DNA of 64,000 nt from Bacillus sp. BA3 (GTDB lineage Bacteria; Bacillota; Bacilli; Bacillales; DSM-1321), in NCBI GenBank assembly GCA_002835675.1, contig PIZR01000001.1:268659-332658 (forward strand), in the 5' to 3' direction. Both the position numbers and the translations under genes were made by a program. The notes beneath the pieces are model-generated. The model did no database searches. It saw only the letters and a list, made by a program, of their open reading frames with translations, and was not told the origin of the DNA. Below, one piece after another: positions 27,498 through 36,997 of this stretch; position 1 is the stretch's first letter; each line of letters starts with the position of its first letter.

Positions 27498-28581
27498 TAT
27501 ACAAGAAATGATTATCGAATCAACAACAAAAATTATGGAAAAATATTCAACAAAAGATGTAATTAACAAGGCTGAAAGTGGCATTTGGGCAGGTGGGTTA
27601 TGGAGGAAATTGGTGGATTTAGGAGTAATAACAGTTGCAATTCCTGAAGGCTTAGGGGGAAATGGTGGGGATTTTTCTGATGCATTAAGCATCCTGCATT
27701 TAGCAGGAAAATACTCAGCACCTATTCCTCTTGCTGAAACATATATCGCTAATTGGTTATTATCCGGGATAGGAGAACCTGTAACAGACGAAATATTAAC
27801 GGTTTTTTACACAAAAGATATGCAACCTCTTCAATTTAAAAAAAGTGGGAATGGTTGGATTGTATCCGGAAAAGCAAAAAATGTTCCTTGGGCTCGTTTT
27901 GCCCAAAAATTGTTAGTCTTTGGGGAAACTACTGCAGGCCCAACCCTCTCACTCGTAAAATTAGAAAAGGCTGAAATAATACACGGGCAAAATCTTGCTG
28001 GAGAAGCAAGGGATGTGGTGATCTTTGAAAACGTCTTTATAGAAGATTGTAAGCAATTTGAAGTAAACCAAGATGAACAGGTGAAAAAAGTGCTTTATAG
28101 TGGTGCACTTACACGATGTGCCATGATGGCGGGTGCATTAGAAAACATTCTAAACTTAACTATAAATCATACTTCAGAACGATCCCAATTTGGAAGACCT
28201 ATCCACCGATTTCAAGCAATTCAGCAACAACTAGCACTGCTTGCTGGAGAAGTTGCCGCTGCTAGCGTTGCTACAAATTGTGCGGTTGAATCATATAATA
28301 AAGGCAAATTTTCAAAAGAAATAGCATTTGCAAAAATACGGGTTAACGAAGCGGCAGGTAAGGCAAATCAAATTGCTCATCAAGTACTAGCAGCTATTGG
28401 GTTTACTTATGAGCATACTTTACATCACAGTACAAGACGGCTTTGGTCATGGCGGGACGAATTTGGTACAGAATCAGACTGGGAACAAATCGTAACTGAA
28501 GAACTAATAAAATTACAGAAAAATCAACTTTGGTCTATGATTACTTGTGTAGAAGATAATAGAAAAAAGGTGGGGAAATAA
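27490..28581 (+). CDS. acyl-CoA dehydrogenase, second subunit of the pair
   Basis: A 363-residue, divergent acyl-CoA dehydrogenase. The N-terminal half is degenerate: the usual TEPxxGSD flavin motif is not visible. The C-terminal half is well kept, with ERSQFGRPIHRFQAIQQQLA (FAD pyrophosphate region) and VLAAIGFTYEHTLHHSTRRL. This split of features is what one sees in heteromeric acyl-CoA dehydrogenases where each subunit supplies part of the FAD site. It overlaps the preceding gene by 8 bp and directly abuts the enoyl-CoA hydratase gene, so the three are surely co-transcribed. Confidence 0.88.
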   Translation: MSDIQEMIIESTTKIMEKYSTKDVINKAESGIWAGGLWRKLVDLGVITVAIPEGLGGNGGDFSDALSILHLAGKYSAPIPLAETYIANWLLSGIGEPVTDEILTVFYTKDMQPLQFKKSGNGWIVSGKAKNVPWARFAQKLLVFGETTAGPTLSLVKLEKAEIIHGQNLAGEARDVVIFENVFIEDCKQFEVNQDEQVKKVLYSGALTRCAMMAGALENILNLTINHTSERSQFGRPIHRFQAIQQQLALLAGEVAAASVATNCAVESYNKGKFSKEIAFAKIRVNEAAGKANQIAHQVLAAIGFTYEHTLHHSTRRLWSWRDEFGTESDWEQIVTEELIKLQKNQLWSMITCVEDNRKKVGK

Positions 28582-29394
28582 ATGAAAGACTTAATCTTTA
28601 CAGTTGAAAATAATGTAGCAAAAATTACTTTAAATCGTCCGAGTAGTTTAAATGCTTTCAGTGCAGAAATGATTGAGCTATGGATTGATGCATTGGAAAC
28701 AGTTCGTGATTCTGAAGATATTCGAGTAGTTGTACTATCTGGAAATGGCCGAGGATTTTGTTCTGGTGGGGACATTAAATCGATGGCAGAAGGGCAAGGG
28801 TTTTTAAATAATGATGGAACAGAAGATTTAACATCAACTGCACTAGTACGAAAGAATTCGCTGTGGAAAAAAGTTCAAAGAGTTCCTCTTTTATTACAAG
28901 AAATTGATAAACCGGTTATCGCTGCTCTACATGGATTTGCATTTGGTGCAGGATTTGATATGACTTTGGCTTGTGATATTCGAATTGCAGCAGAAAGCAC
29001 GAAAATTTCAGAAAGCTATGTAAAATCAGGAATCGTTCCTGGGGATGGTGCAGCTTGGTTTTTACCAAGATTAATTGGAACTGATAAAGCATTAGAGTTA
29101 CTATGGACTGGCACCGTATTAACTGCACTAGAAGCAAAAGACATGGGATTAGTTACTCATGTTGTAGAGGATGAAAAGTTAGCAGAATTTGTTGATTGTT
29201 ATGTTGAAAAATTAGTTCAAGGCCCACAAGCAACAATGCGTTTTACAAAAAGAGCTGTTTATCAAGGGCTGGATATGAATCTACGGACCTCTCTCGATAT
29301 GATTTCGTCAGCAATGGGAATCGTTACAGAACTTGAAGATTATCATGAAGGTGTTAATGCAGCAGTTGCAAAAAGAAAACCAAATTTCAAATAA
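28582..29394 (+). CDS. enoyl-CoA hydratase/isomerase family protein
   Basis: A 270-residue crotonase. The oxyanion-hole segments are GRGFCSGGDIKSM and HGFAFGAGFDMTLACD. Of the two acidic residues of classical enoyl-CoA hydratase, the second is kept (KALELLWTG) but the first is replaced (SESYVKSGIVPGDG, Tyr in place of Glu), so it may be an isomerase, hydrolase or C-C bond lyase and not a plain hydratase. ATG 28582 begins right after the stop of the previous gene, with AAAAGGTGGGG inside that gene. A two-way terminator follows. Confidence 0.88.
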   Translation: MKDLIFTVENNVAKITLNRPSSLNAFSAEMIELWIDALETVRDSEDIRVVVLSGNGRGFCSGGDIKSMAEGQGFLNNDGTEDLTSTALVRKNSLWKKVQRVPLLLQEIDKPVIAALHGFAFGAGFDMTLACDIRIAAESTKISESYVKSGIVPGDGAAWFLPRLIGTDKALELLWTGTVLTALEAKDMGLVTHVVEDEKLAEFVDCYVEKLVQGPQATMRFTKRAVYQGLDMNLRTSLDMISSAMGIVTELEDYHEGVNAAVAKRKPNFK

Positions 29395-29432
29395 TTTTAT
29401 AACGTTTATGAAATCTTAATCTCTTCAAAATT

Positions 29433-29480
29433 AGCAAAAAGACTGAAAGCTATGTTTTAGCATTTTCAGTCCTTTTTGCT
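29433..29480. terminator. bidirectional intrinsic terminator between convergent genes
   Basis: AGCAAAAAGACTGAAAGCTA and TAGCATTTTCAGTCCTTTTT-GCT form a long stem around a short loop, with T runs on both strands. It separates the crotonase (+) from the sigma-54 activator (-), whose stop is 2 bp beyond. Confidence 0.85.
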
Positions 29481-29481
29481 A

Positions 29482-31641
29482 TTAATTAGAATTAGATTTC
29501 TTGAATTTTTTGTAAAATTGCGACCTGCTTATCCCCAAAAGTTTTGCTGCTGCTGTACGATTGCCTCCTGTTTGTTTAAGTGCCAAATCAATAGCATCTT
29601 TCTCTGCCTTATCTATATTGTTTTTATAAAAATCGGAGATTAAAACTTCTTGAGATACTTCCTGTGTGGTGGACTCAAGATGTGATGAAGAATCTAAATT
29701 TCTAATACCTTTTGTTTTTTGTATATATTCAGGAAGATGCTCTATATCTATAATATCAGTCCTTATGCAATTCATCGCTCTTTCAATAGCATTTTCTAGT
29801 TCTCTGACATTTCCAGGCCAGGTGTGTAACGATAGTAACTTCATAGCTCCCTCAGTAATATTAACTTCTCCTAACCCCATGAGATGACTGAATTTTTTTG
29901 TAATAGATTTAGTAAGAATAGGGATATCCTCGCTTCGATCTTTAAGAGGGGGTATATTAATGACAATAACATTTAGCCGATAATACAGATCTTCCCTAAA
30001 TTCATTATTAGCAACCATTTGCTTTAAGTCTTTATTAGTTGCAGCAATGATTCGAACATTCACTCTTATAGTATCATTTCCTCCGACACGTTCAAATTCT
30101 CTTTCTTGAAGTACGCGGAGTAATTTCACTTGCATTGAAAGAGGCATATCTCCAATCTCATCTAAAAATAATGTACCATTATTGGCTAATTCAAATTTCC
30201 CAGGTTTTCCACCTCTTTTTGCGCCTGTAAATGCCCCATCGGCATAACCAAAAAATTCAGATTCCCATAACTCCTCAGGTATAGCAGCACAGTTTATCTT
30301 AATAAATTTACCGGTTCGATTAGATGCATTATGGATACCTCGTGCAAACAGCTCCTTGCCAGTTCCACTATCGCCCAAAAGAAGAACATTAGAAAATCCT
30401 GTTGCGGATTGTCGTGCGAAATGCTTTATCCTTCCCATTTCTTCATTTTGTGTTAGAATATCATCTAAATCAAAGGGCTTACCACCAATGAGAGATAGCT
30501 CACCCCGGTAAAATGAGACTTCTTTTTCTAAATCATTTAAAATCTTCACCACGTTTTTCCACTTGTTTAGGTCTTTGTAAATAATTTTAGCTATAGCCCC
30601 TACAAGCTGTTTTTCCTTATAAATTGGTGTTTTCTGAATAAAACAACGATGTTTACCAATTATCATGGCTTCAAGTTTTTCACTTTGAAAACCCTGGGCT
30701 AGAGCTTCTTCTAATTTTATTTCTGGGATAATTCGAGTAACTGGATGGCCTACAAGGTCATTTTTTGTTTTTCTCACAAATTCACAAGCTGCATCGTTGA
30801 ACATTTCAATTATTCCGCTTTGATTAATGACTATATAGCCGTCATAAGTAGTATCCAGAACCGTTTGCAATGTGCGTTCTAACTTTTTGGTAATTTCGAG
30901 TTCGTTTGCTATTTGTTCATAATCGGTTAAATCTTGTATTAGGATAATCCCCCCCCAATCATTACTTTCATTAGAAAGGGATTTGTATGTAATAAGGAGC
31001 CTTTTGTCTTTAATTGAAATTCGGTGAAGCTGAATATCTATTACAGTGAGATCTCCGCTTGAAATATTAGTTAATTGTGGTAATACCTCGGTATAATGAA
31101 ATCCGATACTCTGTTCTTTAGATAGATTGCACAATGATTCTGCTGCGTGATTTGTAATGAGAATCGTCCCATTATGATCTAAAGCCATGATGCCAGTTTG
31201 CATATGCTGAAAAAGAGATTCCAAAGAGTTTCCAAGAGATTCATATTTAGATTGATAAGCTTGTATAATGTTTTTCGTATCTAGAACTCCGGCAACTTGA
31301 TTATCATCCGAGAGAACAACAGCCTGTCCAACCTTTTTTTGTTTTAAAAATAGGCGTACTTTGGTTAAATTATCATTTTCATTCACTGTAACTGCATCTT
31401 TAATAATAAAAGGAAGCATGTTTTCATCAATGGAAGCGTTTTCTGAAAATGCCTTGAAAATAGAGGAAGGTGTCATGATCCCAATGAAAGAATTTTTTTT
31501 GTCCATAACAGGCAATATCATTATTTTATCTTTTCGAAATATTTCCACTGCATCACGTATTGTATTATCTATGTACAATTTAGGAACATTTTTATTCATA
31601 TAATTCTTAACTGTTTGAATAAAAGAATTTTTAACGAGCAT
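29482..31641 (-). CDS. sigma-54-dependent transcriptional activator with CBS pair and two PAS domains
   Basis: A 719-residue enhancer-binding protein. Domains in order: two CBS motifs (about 10-130), PAS (about 140-240), PAS (about 260-365), sigma-54 AAA+ domain (about 395-640) with Walker A GDSGTGKE, the sigma-54 contact loop GAFTGAKRGG and Walker B LFLDEIGDM, then a Fis-type helix-turn-helix at the end (GGNRTAAAKLLGISRSQFYK). The CBS and PAS domains probably sense a nucleotide or CoA-derived ligand; there is no receiver domain. I start at ATG 31641, because AGGGAG overlaps the upstream GTG at 31653. It is the only - strand gene and lies amid seven sigma-54 promoters. Confidence 0.95.
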   Translation of the reverse strand: MLVKNSFIQTVKNYMNKNVPKLYIDNTIRDAVEIFRKDKIMILPVMDKKNSFIGIMTPSSIFKAFSENASIDENMLPFIIKDAVTVNENDNLTKVRLFLKQKKVGQAVVLSDDNQVAGVLDTKNIIQAYQSKYESLGNSLESLFQHMQTGIMALDHNGTILITNHAAESLCNLSKEQSIGFHYTEVLPQLTNISSGDLTVIDIQLHRISIKDKRLLITYKSLSNESNDWGGIILIQDLTDYEQIANELEITKKLERTLQTVLDTTYDGYIVINQSGIIEMFNDAACEFVRKTKNDLVGHPVTRIIPEIKLEEALAQGFQSEKLEAMIIGKHRCFIQKTPIYKEKQLVGAIAKIIYKDLNKWKNVVKILNDLEKEVSFYRGELSLIGGKPFDLDDILTQNEEMGRIKHFARQSATGFSNVLLLGDSGTGKELFARGIHNASNRTGKFIKINCAAIPEELWESEFFGYADGAFTGAKRGGKPGKFELANNGTLFLDEIGDMPLSMQVKLLRVLQEREFERVGGNDTIRVNVRIIAATNKDLKQMVANNEFREDLYYRLNVIVINIPPLKDRSEDIPILTKSITKKFSHLMGLGEVNITEGAMKLLSLHTWPGNVRELENAIERAMNCIRTDIIDIEHLPEYIQKTKGIRNLDSSSHLESTTQEVSQEVLISDFYKNNIDKAEKDAIDLALKQTGGNRTAAAKLLGISRSQFYKKFKKSNSN

Positions 31642-31720
31642 GCTATCACTCACTCCCTAATAACTTAATTCTCAATAAGGCGATAAAACTCTCAATTGTC
31701 GGAATATTGTAATTATAACA

Positions 31721-31752
31721 TAAGTTTCTTCAAGGAATCTTGAAGAAACTTA
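31721..31752. promoter_or_regulatory. 32-bp perfect inverted repeat upstream of the activator gene
   Basis: TAAGTTTCTTCAAG and CTTGAAGAAACTTA (14-bp arms, loop GAAT) lie 80 bp ahead of the activator start and 540 bp before the divergent sigma-54 promoter. It has no T run. It could be an operator for the activator gene or a leader hairpin in its mRNA. Confidence 0.45.
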
Positions 31753-32180
31753 ATTTAGTCAATTGGGAGTATTTCGGTATGTTAGTGTTTTTTGTCATGG
31801 AAGTAGAACCTTATCATTAGTAAAAATAATGATTATGAGACTGAAGAGTAATCCGAGTAAACCTATTCCATTATAAGTTTAGTAAATGAAGATGTTATGC
31901 TTTATAGATTTGAGCGACCTTTTTAGAGAACAAATTTTAAGTGGGAATATAAGTTAGTAATGATTGAAATTTTGAAAGAGAAACATATTTATCAATAAAA
32001 TCAAGATTTCTACTAATCGAAGAAGAGGCACAACAATACCTCACGTTTAAGTTTTTTTAAACACTTTACATATTTAATTTCTAGAAGACCTGTAGGATAA
32101 GGGAAAGTTTAGTAAAACAATTGAATTTTGCATTTTATGATAAATCGTTTTTCAAAAAGCATTTTTAATTTAACAATAGT
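31753..32180. other. divergent intergenic region
   Basis: AT-rich sequence between the activator and the next + operon. No open frame with a ribosome site was seen. Confidence 0.4.
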
Positions 32181-32217
32181 TGTCTCAAAATAGAAACACT
32201 GTGCATTTTATTAAACA
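32181..32217. promoter_or_regulatory. paired enhancer-like dyads
   Basis: TGTCTCAAAATAGAAACA at 32181-32198 and TGTGCATTTTATTAAACA at 32200-32217, both 18 bp of TGT-N12-ACA form with a 19-bp repeat period. They lie about 75-110 bp upstream of the -24 GG. The first nearly equals the sites at 4272 and 38004. Confidence 0.58.
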
Positions 32218-32288
32218 AATGTTGACATTGGCGTACAGTGGACACACTACTTAAATCTACATATGGTCAATAAACCCTGGAATTATAG

Positions 32289-32305
32289 TTGGCATGATAA
32301 TTGCA
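32289..32305 (+). promoter_or_regulatory. sigma-54 (-24/-12) promoter
   Basis: TTGGCATGATAATTGCA, GG and GC 10 bp apart. It lies about 130 bp before the crotonase-like gene at 32438 and is probably the promoter of the following ligase/CoA-transferase run. Confidence 0.72.
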
Positions 32306-32437
32306 ATAAATATTGAAACATATTTTAAAAAAGGTGCCTACAAAGTTTTGGTTTAGGGAAGCGAAACGACAATCCAATTTTACGAACTATGGTGGTACTC
32401 AGGCAATCAATAAATTTATTGTCAAGGGGGAAACAAT

Positions 32438-33025
32438 TTGTCAAGAAAAGTTCTATGGGAAACTCAAGGACGTGTGGCAATCATTCAACTTTCAAATTCT
32501 CCTTACAACTGTGTAGACGATCAATTTTTACAAGATTTTGATCGAACCCTGGATGAAATCGAGCTGTCTAAGGACATTCGAGGATTGGTGATTTTAAGTT
32601 CAAATAATAAATTTTTTGCAATTGGAAAGAATGGAGGGAGGAAATCTGATGAAGACCATGAGGAAGACCTGCTTTATAAGATTTTGAAAAAATTAACGCT
32701 GTATTCATTGCCAACAATCAGTATTATTTCTGGTACTGCAATTGGAACCGGATTGGAAATTGCGTTAGCATGTGATTTGCGAATTTCCAGTGAATTTTCA
32801 AAATTTGGTTTTTATAGCCATATTAGTCCCTCATCTATTGGCAAGGAATGCTTAATCGAATTGACGAGCCCTTCTAAAGCAAAAGAACTAATATGGCTTG
32901 GACAATTAATCGGGGCACAAGAAGCAGTTGATATTGGTATTATAAATCGCATATTCCCTGATTCACGTTTAATAAACGAGGGGGTAGAAATGGTCAATTC
33001 AATTATTCAACAAAAAAATTATTGA
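32438..33025 (+). CDS. short, divergent crotonase-family protein
   Basis: A 195-residue enoyl-CoA hydratase/isomerase relative, about 60 residues shorter than the family norm because the C-terminal helical domain is missing. The first oxyanion segment is eroded (NNKFFAIGKNGG in place of FCAGxD), while GTAIGTGLEIALACDLRI is intact; the first catalytic Glu is absent and the second may be kept (KAKELIWLG). It starts with TTG behind AAGGGGG. It may be a partner subunit, or a gene on its way to loss. It is first in line after a sigma-54 promoter. Confidence 0.75.
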   Translation: MSRKVLWETQGRVAIIQLSNSPYNCVDDQFLQDFDRTLDEIELSKDIRGLVILSSNNKFFAIGKNGGRKSDEDHEEDLLYKILKKLTLYSLPTISIISGTAIGTGLEIALACDLRISSEFSKFGFYSHISPSSIGKECLIELTSPSKAKELIWLGQLIGAQEAVDIGIINRIFPDSRLINEGVEMVNSIIQQKNY

Positions 33026-33139
33026 ATTCACAATATATTCTGCATTAAATTGGTTGATTAATATATTTAAAAATAAATGTAGTATTTGGTGAATCAGTGT
33101 TAATTAGATTTCAAAGTGAAGAAAAAGAGGTGAAAAGTC

Positions 33140-33544
33140 ATGCCATTAGAAAATATTACGAATATCTTTGAGAATAGCCCCTATAACAAACATTTAGGAA
33201 TCAAATTTGAAAAATTTGAAGAAGATTCCATAGTTTGTTCCATTAAGATCACAACTTATCATTTAAATGTAAATAAAGCTGTTCATGGTGGAGTGTTCTT
33301 TAGCATCCTCGATTCAGTAATGGGTGCAACGATACGAACAGTGGTTAACCAGCCTATTGTGACAGTGAATATGAGTATCAATTATTTTGCTCCTCTTATG
33401 AATGGAGAAGAAATGATGGCAACAGCTAAAATCTTACAACAAGGAAATAGTATTGTAACCGCTGAAGGTTTGGTGAATGACTCTAAGGGGAGTTTAGTAG
33501 CAAAGTCAATTGGTACCTTTAAAATAATGCAAATGAATAGGTAA
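33140..33544 (+). CDS. PaaI-type hot-dog thioesterase
   Basis: A 134-residue hot-dog protein with the PaaI signature VHGGVFFSILDSVMG, where the Asp acts in thioester hydrolysis, and VNMSINYFAPL. Such enzymes release stalled acyl- or aryl-CoA intermediates to free CoA. GAGGTG precedes ATG 33140. It lies between the crotonase-like gene and an acyl-CoA ligase, with gaps of about 115 and 180 bp. Confidence 0.88.
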   Translation: MPLENITNIFENSPYNKHLGIKFEKFEEDSIVCSIKITTYHLNVNKAVHGGVFFSILDSVMGATIRTVVNQPIVTVNMSINYFAPLMNGEEMMATAKILQQGNSIVTAEGLVNDSKGSLVAKSIGTFKIMQMNR

Positions 33545-33722
33545 GGATATTGACATAGCCGCAATTCAATAAGTATGGATGTTAGAAATGAAATTGGAGT
33601 TTTTTGCATGCTTTAGTCAAATCTGAAGTCATGGCTTTAAAATCCCAGCAATTAAAGCTTTAAAAAAGTTGGCAACTTATTGGTGAAAAACATTCATTAA
33701 ATTCCTTTAGAAGGGAGTAAAT

Positions 33723-35303
33723 ATGAAAATGATCAGGAAGGTCATGGCAAAACAATTACTTATTGGAGAAGCTTTAAAATCTGCTGCACATAATGTTCCG
33801 GACAAGGAGGCATTTGTATTTGAAGATCAACGATTAACCTATCAAGAACTCCTTAAACGTACCCTTCATTTATCAGAATGGCTGCAAGGAAGAGGGATCG
33901 GTAAAGATGAAAAAGTAGGTTGCTTATTCAAAAACGGATTGCCCTTTGTTGAATTATACTTTGGAGTTAGTTTGGCAGGCGGAGTATTTGTTCCAGTTAA
34001 CTTCCGTTTGGTCTCGAATGAAGTAGATTATATTCTAAATCACTCAGATGTAAAAATATTATTTATAGAAGAAGAATTTATTGAGACCATCCGCGATGTA
34101 GTAGAAAAACTCACACAAATCCAGACGATCGTTATAGTAGGATCCCCGGATATGGATTTAGGGAAGGATGTAATTTCATATCATTCTATATACGATACAC
34201 CTACTATTAATAAATCTAGAGAACAACTGAGTGACGATGATGCTCACGCAATCATTTACACCTCTGGAACAACTGGAAGACCAAAGGGAGCAGTATTAAC
34301 TCATAAGAATCTTTATATGAATGGAATGAATAAGCTCTATCATTCGCAAACCAAAAAGGGAAGCAAGCATTTGCTGATTCCTCCACTTTTTCACGTAGCG
34401 GCTTTATCACTTTTAGTACAGAACTGCTTGTTGGAAGGGACAATGTTCATTCACAGAGAATTCCAACCTGTAAAAGTTCTCAAAACCCTTCATTTAGAAA
34501 AAATCAACTCGATGTTCTTAGTCCCATCTATGTGGAACTTTCTTTTCCAAGTACCTAACCTATTAGAATATAACCTAAGTTCAATGACCAGTTGCTCGAC
34601 AGGAGGGGCTATTTGTCCGGTAGAAATTAAGAAAAAAATAATGACTGTTTTTAAGAATGCAAAAATACATGGAGCATTTGGACAAACAGAAATGAGTCCG
34701 TCTACGACCTATTTATCTGGTGAAGATTCACTAAGATATAATAAAACAGCTTCTGTTGGAAAACCGTCTATAAATGTTCGTGTTCGGATTGTCGATGATG
34801 AAATGAAGGACGTACCTCTTGGTGAAGTAGGAGAAATTGTATACCAGGGTCCAACAATGATGAAGGAATACTATAAAAATATAGAAGCTACGAAGGAAGC
34901 CTTTAAAGGTGGCTGGTTCCACAGTGGCGACTTAGTCCGGATGGATGAAGATGGATATATTTATGTGGTAGATCGAAAGAAAGATATGATTATTAGCGGT
35001 GGTGAAAATATTTATCCAAAAGAACTAGAAGAGGTTCTCTATAGCCATCCTGACATTTTGGAAGCAGCAGTAATTGGAGTTCCAGATGTAGAATGGGGTG
35101 AAAGTGTAAAAGTATGCATTGTATTGAAGCCTGGAAAACAATTAACGAAAGATCAAGTTATTAAATTTTGTCAAAGTAGGATAGCATCTTATAAAAAACC
35201 GCGTTTCGTACAATTTATGGACTCGCTTCCAAGGAATGCATCCGGTAAAGTCTTAAAAACAGTTTTACGCTCATATGGTCACGAAACAAACTTCATTAAC
35301 TAA
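33723..35303 (+). CDS. AMP-dependent acyl-CoA synthetase/ligase
   Basis: A 526-residue ANL-family adenylating enzyme. The P-loop reads YTSGTTGRPKG; later motifs are GAFGQTEMSPST, GWFHSGDLVRMDEDGY, DRKKDMIISGGENIYPKE and the catalytic Lys in PRNASGKVLKT. It activates a carboxylic acid to acyl-CoA using ATP. GAAGGGAG precedes ATG 33723. The substrate is unknown; family similarity is closest to medium/long-chain or aromatic acid ligases. It would provide entry to the CoA pathway alongside the CoA-transferases. Confidence 0.92.
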   Translation: MKMIRKVMAKQLLIGEALKSAAHNVPDKEAFVFEDQRLTYQELLKRTLHLSEWLQGRGIGKDEKVGCLFKNGLPFVELYFGVSLAGGVFVPVNFRLVSNEVDYILNHSDVKILFIEEEFIETIRDVVEKLTQIQTIVIVGSPDMDLGKDVISYHSIYDTPTINKSREQLSDDDAHAIIYTSGTTGRPKGAVLTHKNLYMNGMNKLYHSQTKKGSKHLLIPPLFHVAALSLLVQNCLLEGTMFIHREFQPVKVLKTLHLEKINSMFLVPSMWNFLFQVPNLLEYNLSSMTSCSTGGAICPVEIKKKIMTVFKNAKIHGAFGQTEMSPSTTYLSGEDSLRYNKTASVGKPSINVRVRIVDDEMKDVPLGEVGEIVYQGPTMMKEYYKNIEATKEAFKGGWFHSGDLVRMDEDGYIYVVDRKKDMIISGGENIYPKELEEVLYSHPDILEAAVIGVPDVEWGESVKVCIVLKPGKQLTKDQVIKFCQSRIASYKKPRFVQFMDSLPRNASGKVLKTVLRSYGHETNFIN

Positions 35304-35455
35304 ATGAGTCCGTTTTGAGAGATTTAAACAATAAAAGCAACTGGGGTGTATGATTTTCAGATGAAATTAGTGTAATAGTTAGAAGTTTTTACCTTAAGCA
35401 AACGAGTAAAATTTCGTAAACTAACAAATTAATTTTAATAAAAGGAGTAGAGAAT

Positions 35456-36661
35456 GTGGGAGCACTTAGTGGAATTAAGGTATTAGATTTATCAAGATTA
35501 CTTCCTGGACCTTACTGCTCACTTATGATGGCAGACTACGGAGCAGAAGTAATAAAAATTGAAGAGCCAGAGCGAGGTGACTATATACGTTGGAGAAAAC
35601 CAGCTATTGAAGAAATAGGTGCTAGACATTTAACAATAAATCGAAATAAAAAAAGTGTTGAATTGAACCTTAAGACAGAAGAAGGGAAAGAAATTTTTAA
35701 AAAAATGGCGGAAAGTGCTGACGTCATTTTGGAAAGCTTTCGTCCTGGGGTAATGAGTCGTCTAGGGATAGGTTTTGATGAAATCTCAAAGATTAATAGA
35801 GGAATCGTTTATTGTTCATTAACTGGATATGGGCAAACTGGACCTTATCGCGATTTACCAGGACATGATATTAATTATATCGGCTACAGTGGAATATTAG
35901 GCTTAATTGGCGAAAAAAATGGAAAACCAGTCGTTCCTGGTGTACAAATTGCAGATATAGGTGGAGGTGCATTGATGGCTCTATCTGGGATCTGTATGGC
36001 ACTATTAAACAAAGAAAGAACTGGAAAAGGGCAATATATTGATATTTCAATGATGGATGGTGCCGTTACCTGGTTATATGCTTCAGCATCAGATTACTTT
36101 GCTTCAGGAAAAGTTCCAGAAAGAGGGGGAAATCGATTAGATGGTCAATATGCATTTTATCAAGTATATGAAACAAAAGATAATAAATATCTTTCTGTTG
36201 GAGCTTCCGAAGAGAAATTCTGGAAGAAAATTTGTGAATTAATAGGGAAACCTGAATGGATTGAACTTCATGAAGGTAATGATGATGTTCAAGAACAATT
36301 AAAGCTAGAAATGTCAGAGGTATTCAAGAAAAAAAATCAGCAAGAATGGTTAGACTTATTAGCTTTAGAAGAGACATGCGTAGGACCTGTCAATGATATA
36401 GAGCAAATCTTTTCGGATCCTCAAATTATCGAAAGAGAATTATTTACCGAAATGAAACATCCAGTTGCCGGTAACATCAAGCAAATTGGATTTCCAATCA
36501 AATTTTCGGAGACACCAGGAAAAATACATGCTCACGCACCGATACTCGGAGAGCACACAGAGGAGATTCTTCAGCAATTAGATTATTCAAGTGATACCAT
36601 TGAAAATCTCAGAATTAGCGGGGTAATTGGTAAGAAGGTATCAGGATCCGTCGTTAAATGA
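35456..36661 (+). CDS. class III CoA-transferase family, alpha-methylacyl-CoA racemase-like
   Basis: A 401-residue CaiB/BaiF-family protein. SGIKVLDLSRLLPGPYCS, YGAEVIKIEEPERGDYIR and NRNKKSVELNLK are at the N terminus. PGHDINYIGYSGILGLIG and VQIADIGGG resemble the catalytic His/Asp region of alpha-methylacyl-CoA racemase. GKGQYIDISMMDG and LGEHTEEIL close it. It could racemise 2-methyl-branched acyl-CoAs so both stereoisomers enter beta-oxidation, or transfer CoA. The start is GTG 35456 after AAAGGAG. A decayed relative lies at 21929. Confidence 0.85.
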   Translation: MGALSGIKVLDLSRLLPGPYCSLMMADYGAEVIKIEEPERGDYIRWRKPAIEEIGARHLTINRNKKSVELNLKTEEGKEIFKKMAESADVILESFRPGVMSRLGIGFDEISKINRGIVYCSLTGYGQTGPYRDLPGHDINYIGYSGILGLIGEKNGKPVVPGVQIADIGGGALMALSGICMALLNKERTGKGQYIDISMMDGAVTWLYASASDYFASGKVPERGGNRLDGQYAFYQVYETKDNKYLSVGASEEKFWKKICELIGKPEWIELHEGNDDVQEQLKLEMSEVFKKKNQQEWLDLLALEETCVGPVNDIEQIFSDPQIIERELFTEMKHPVAGNIKQIGFPIKFSETPGKIHAHAPILGEHTEEILQQLDYSSDTIENLRISGVIGKKVSGSVVK

Positions 36662-36997
36662 TTGGCAGGGATAATTTATGGGTTATCACAATTTGATAAA
36701 GGAGAACATTTATATGGGCACTCTGTTTTAACTAAAGTTTGATATGGTTTTTCCGATGAAATTCAGGAGCTTCTCAGATAACCATCCGCACTAGAAGTAT
36801 ATGGGTTAATGGCCCATCACAAAGCGCATAATAAGGTGGAAAAACGCTTCCATTTTTAGTGAAGTCTTTTTAAAAGATTGTTGTTTTTTGAGATTTGGTG
36901 CTTGGCTAATCTAATATAAATGTTATTAAAGTGAGGGAGAGGAATCTATTTTAAATATCTTTGAAAGGTATATAATTTAAACGTTAATCGAAGCACG

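Noticed and set aside
31361..31603. + strand open frame inside the activator gene
   Set aside because: It is a shadow of the activator on the other strand, which has full domain content.
31642..31653. GTG 31653 as start of the sigma-54 activator
   Set aside because: The Shine-Dalgarno AGGGAG overlaps that GTG; ATG 31641 is correctly spaced.
33669..33685. TTGGCAACTTATTGGTG as an eighth sigma-54 promoter
   Set aside because: The -12 dinucleotide is GT, not GC, and there are no dyads upstream.
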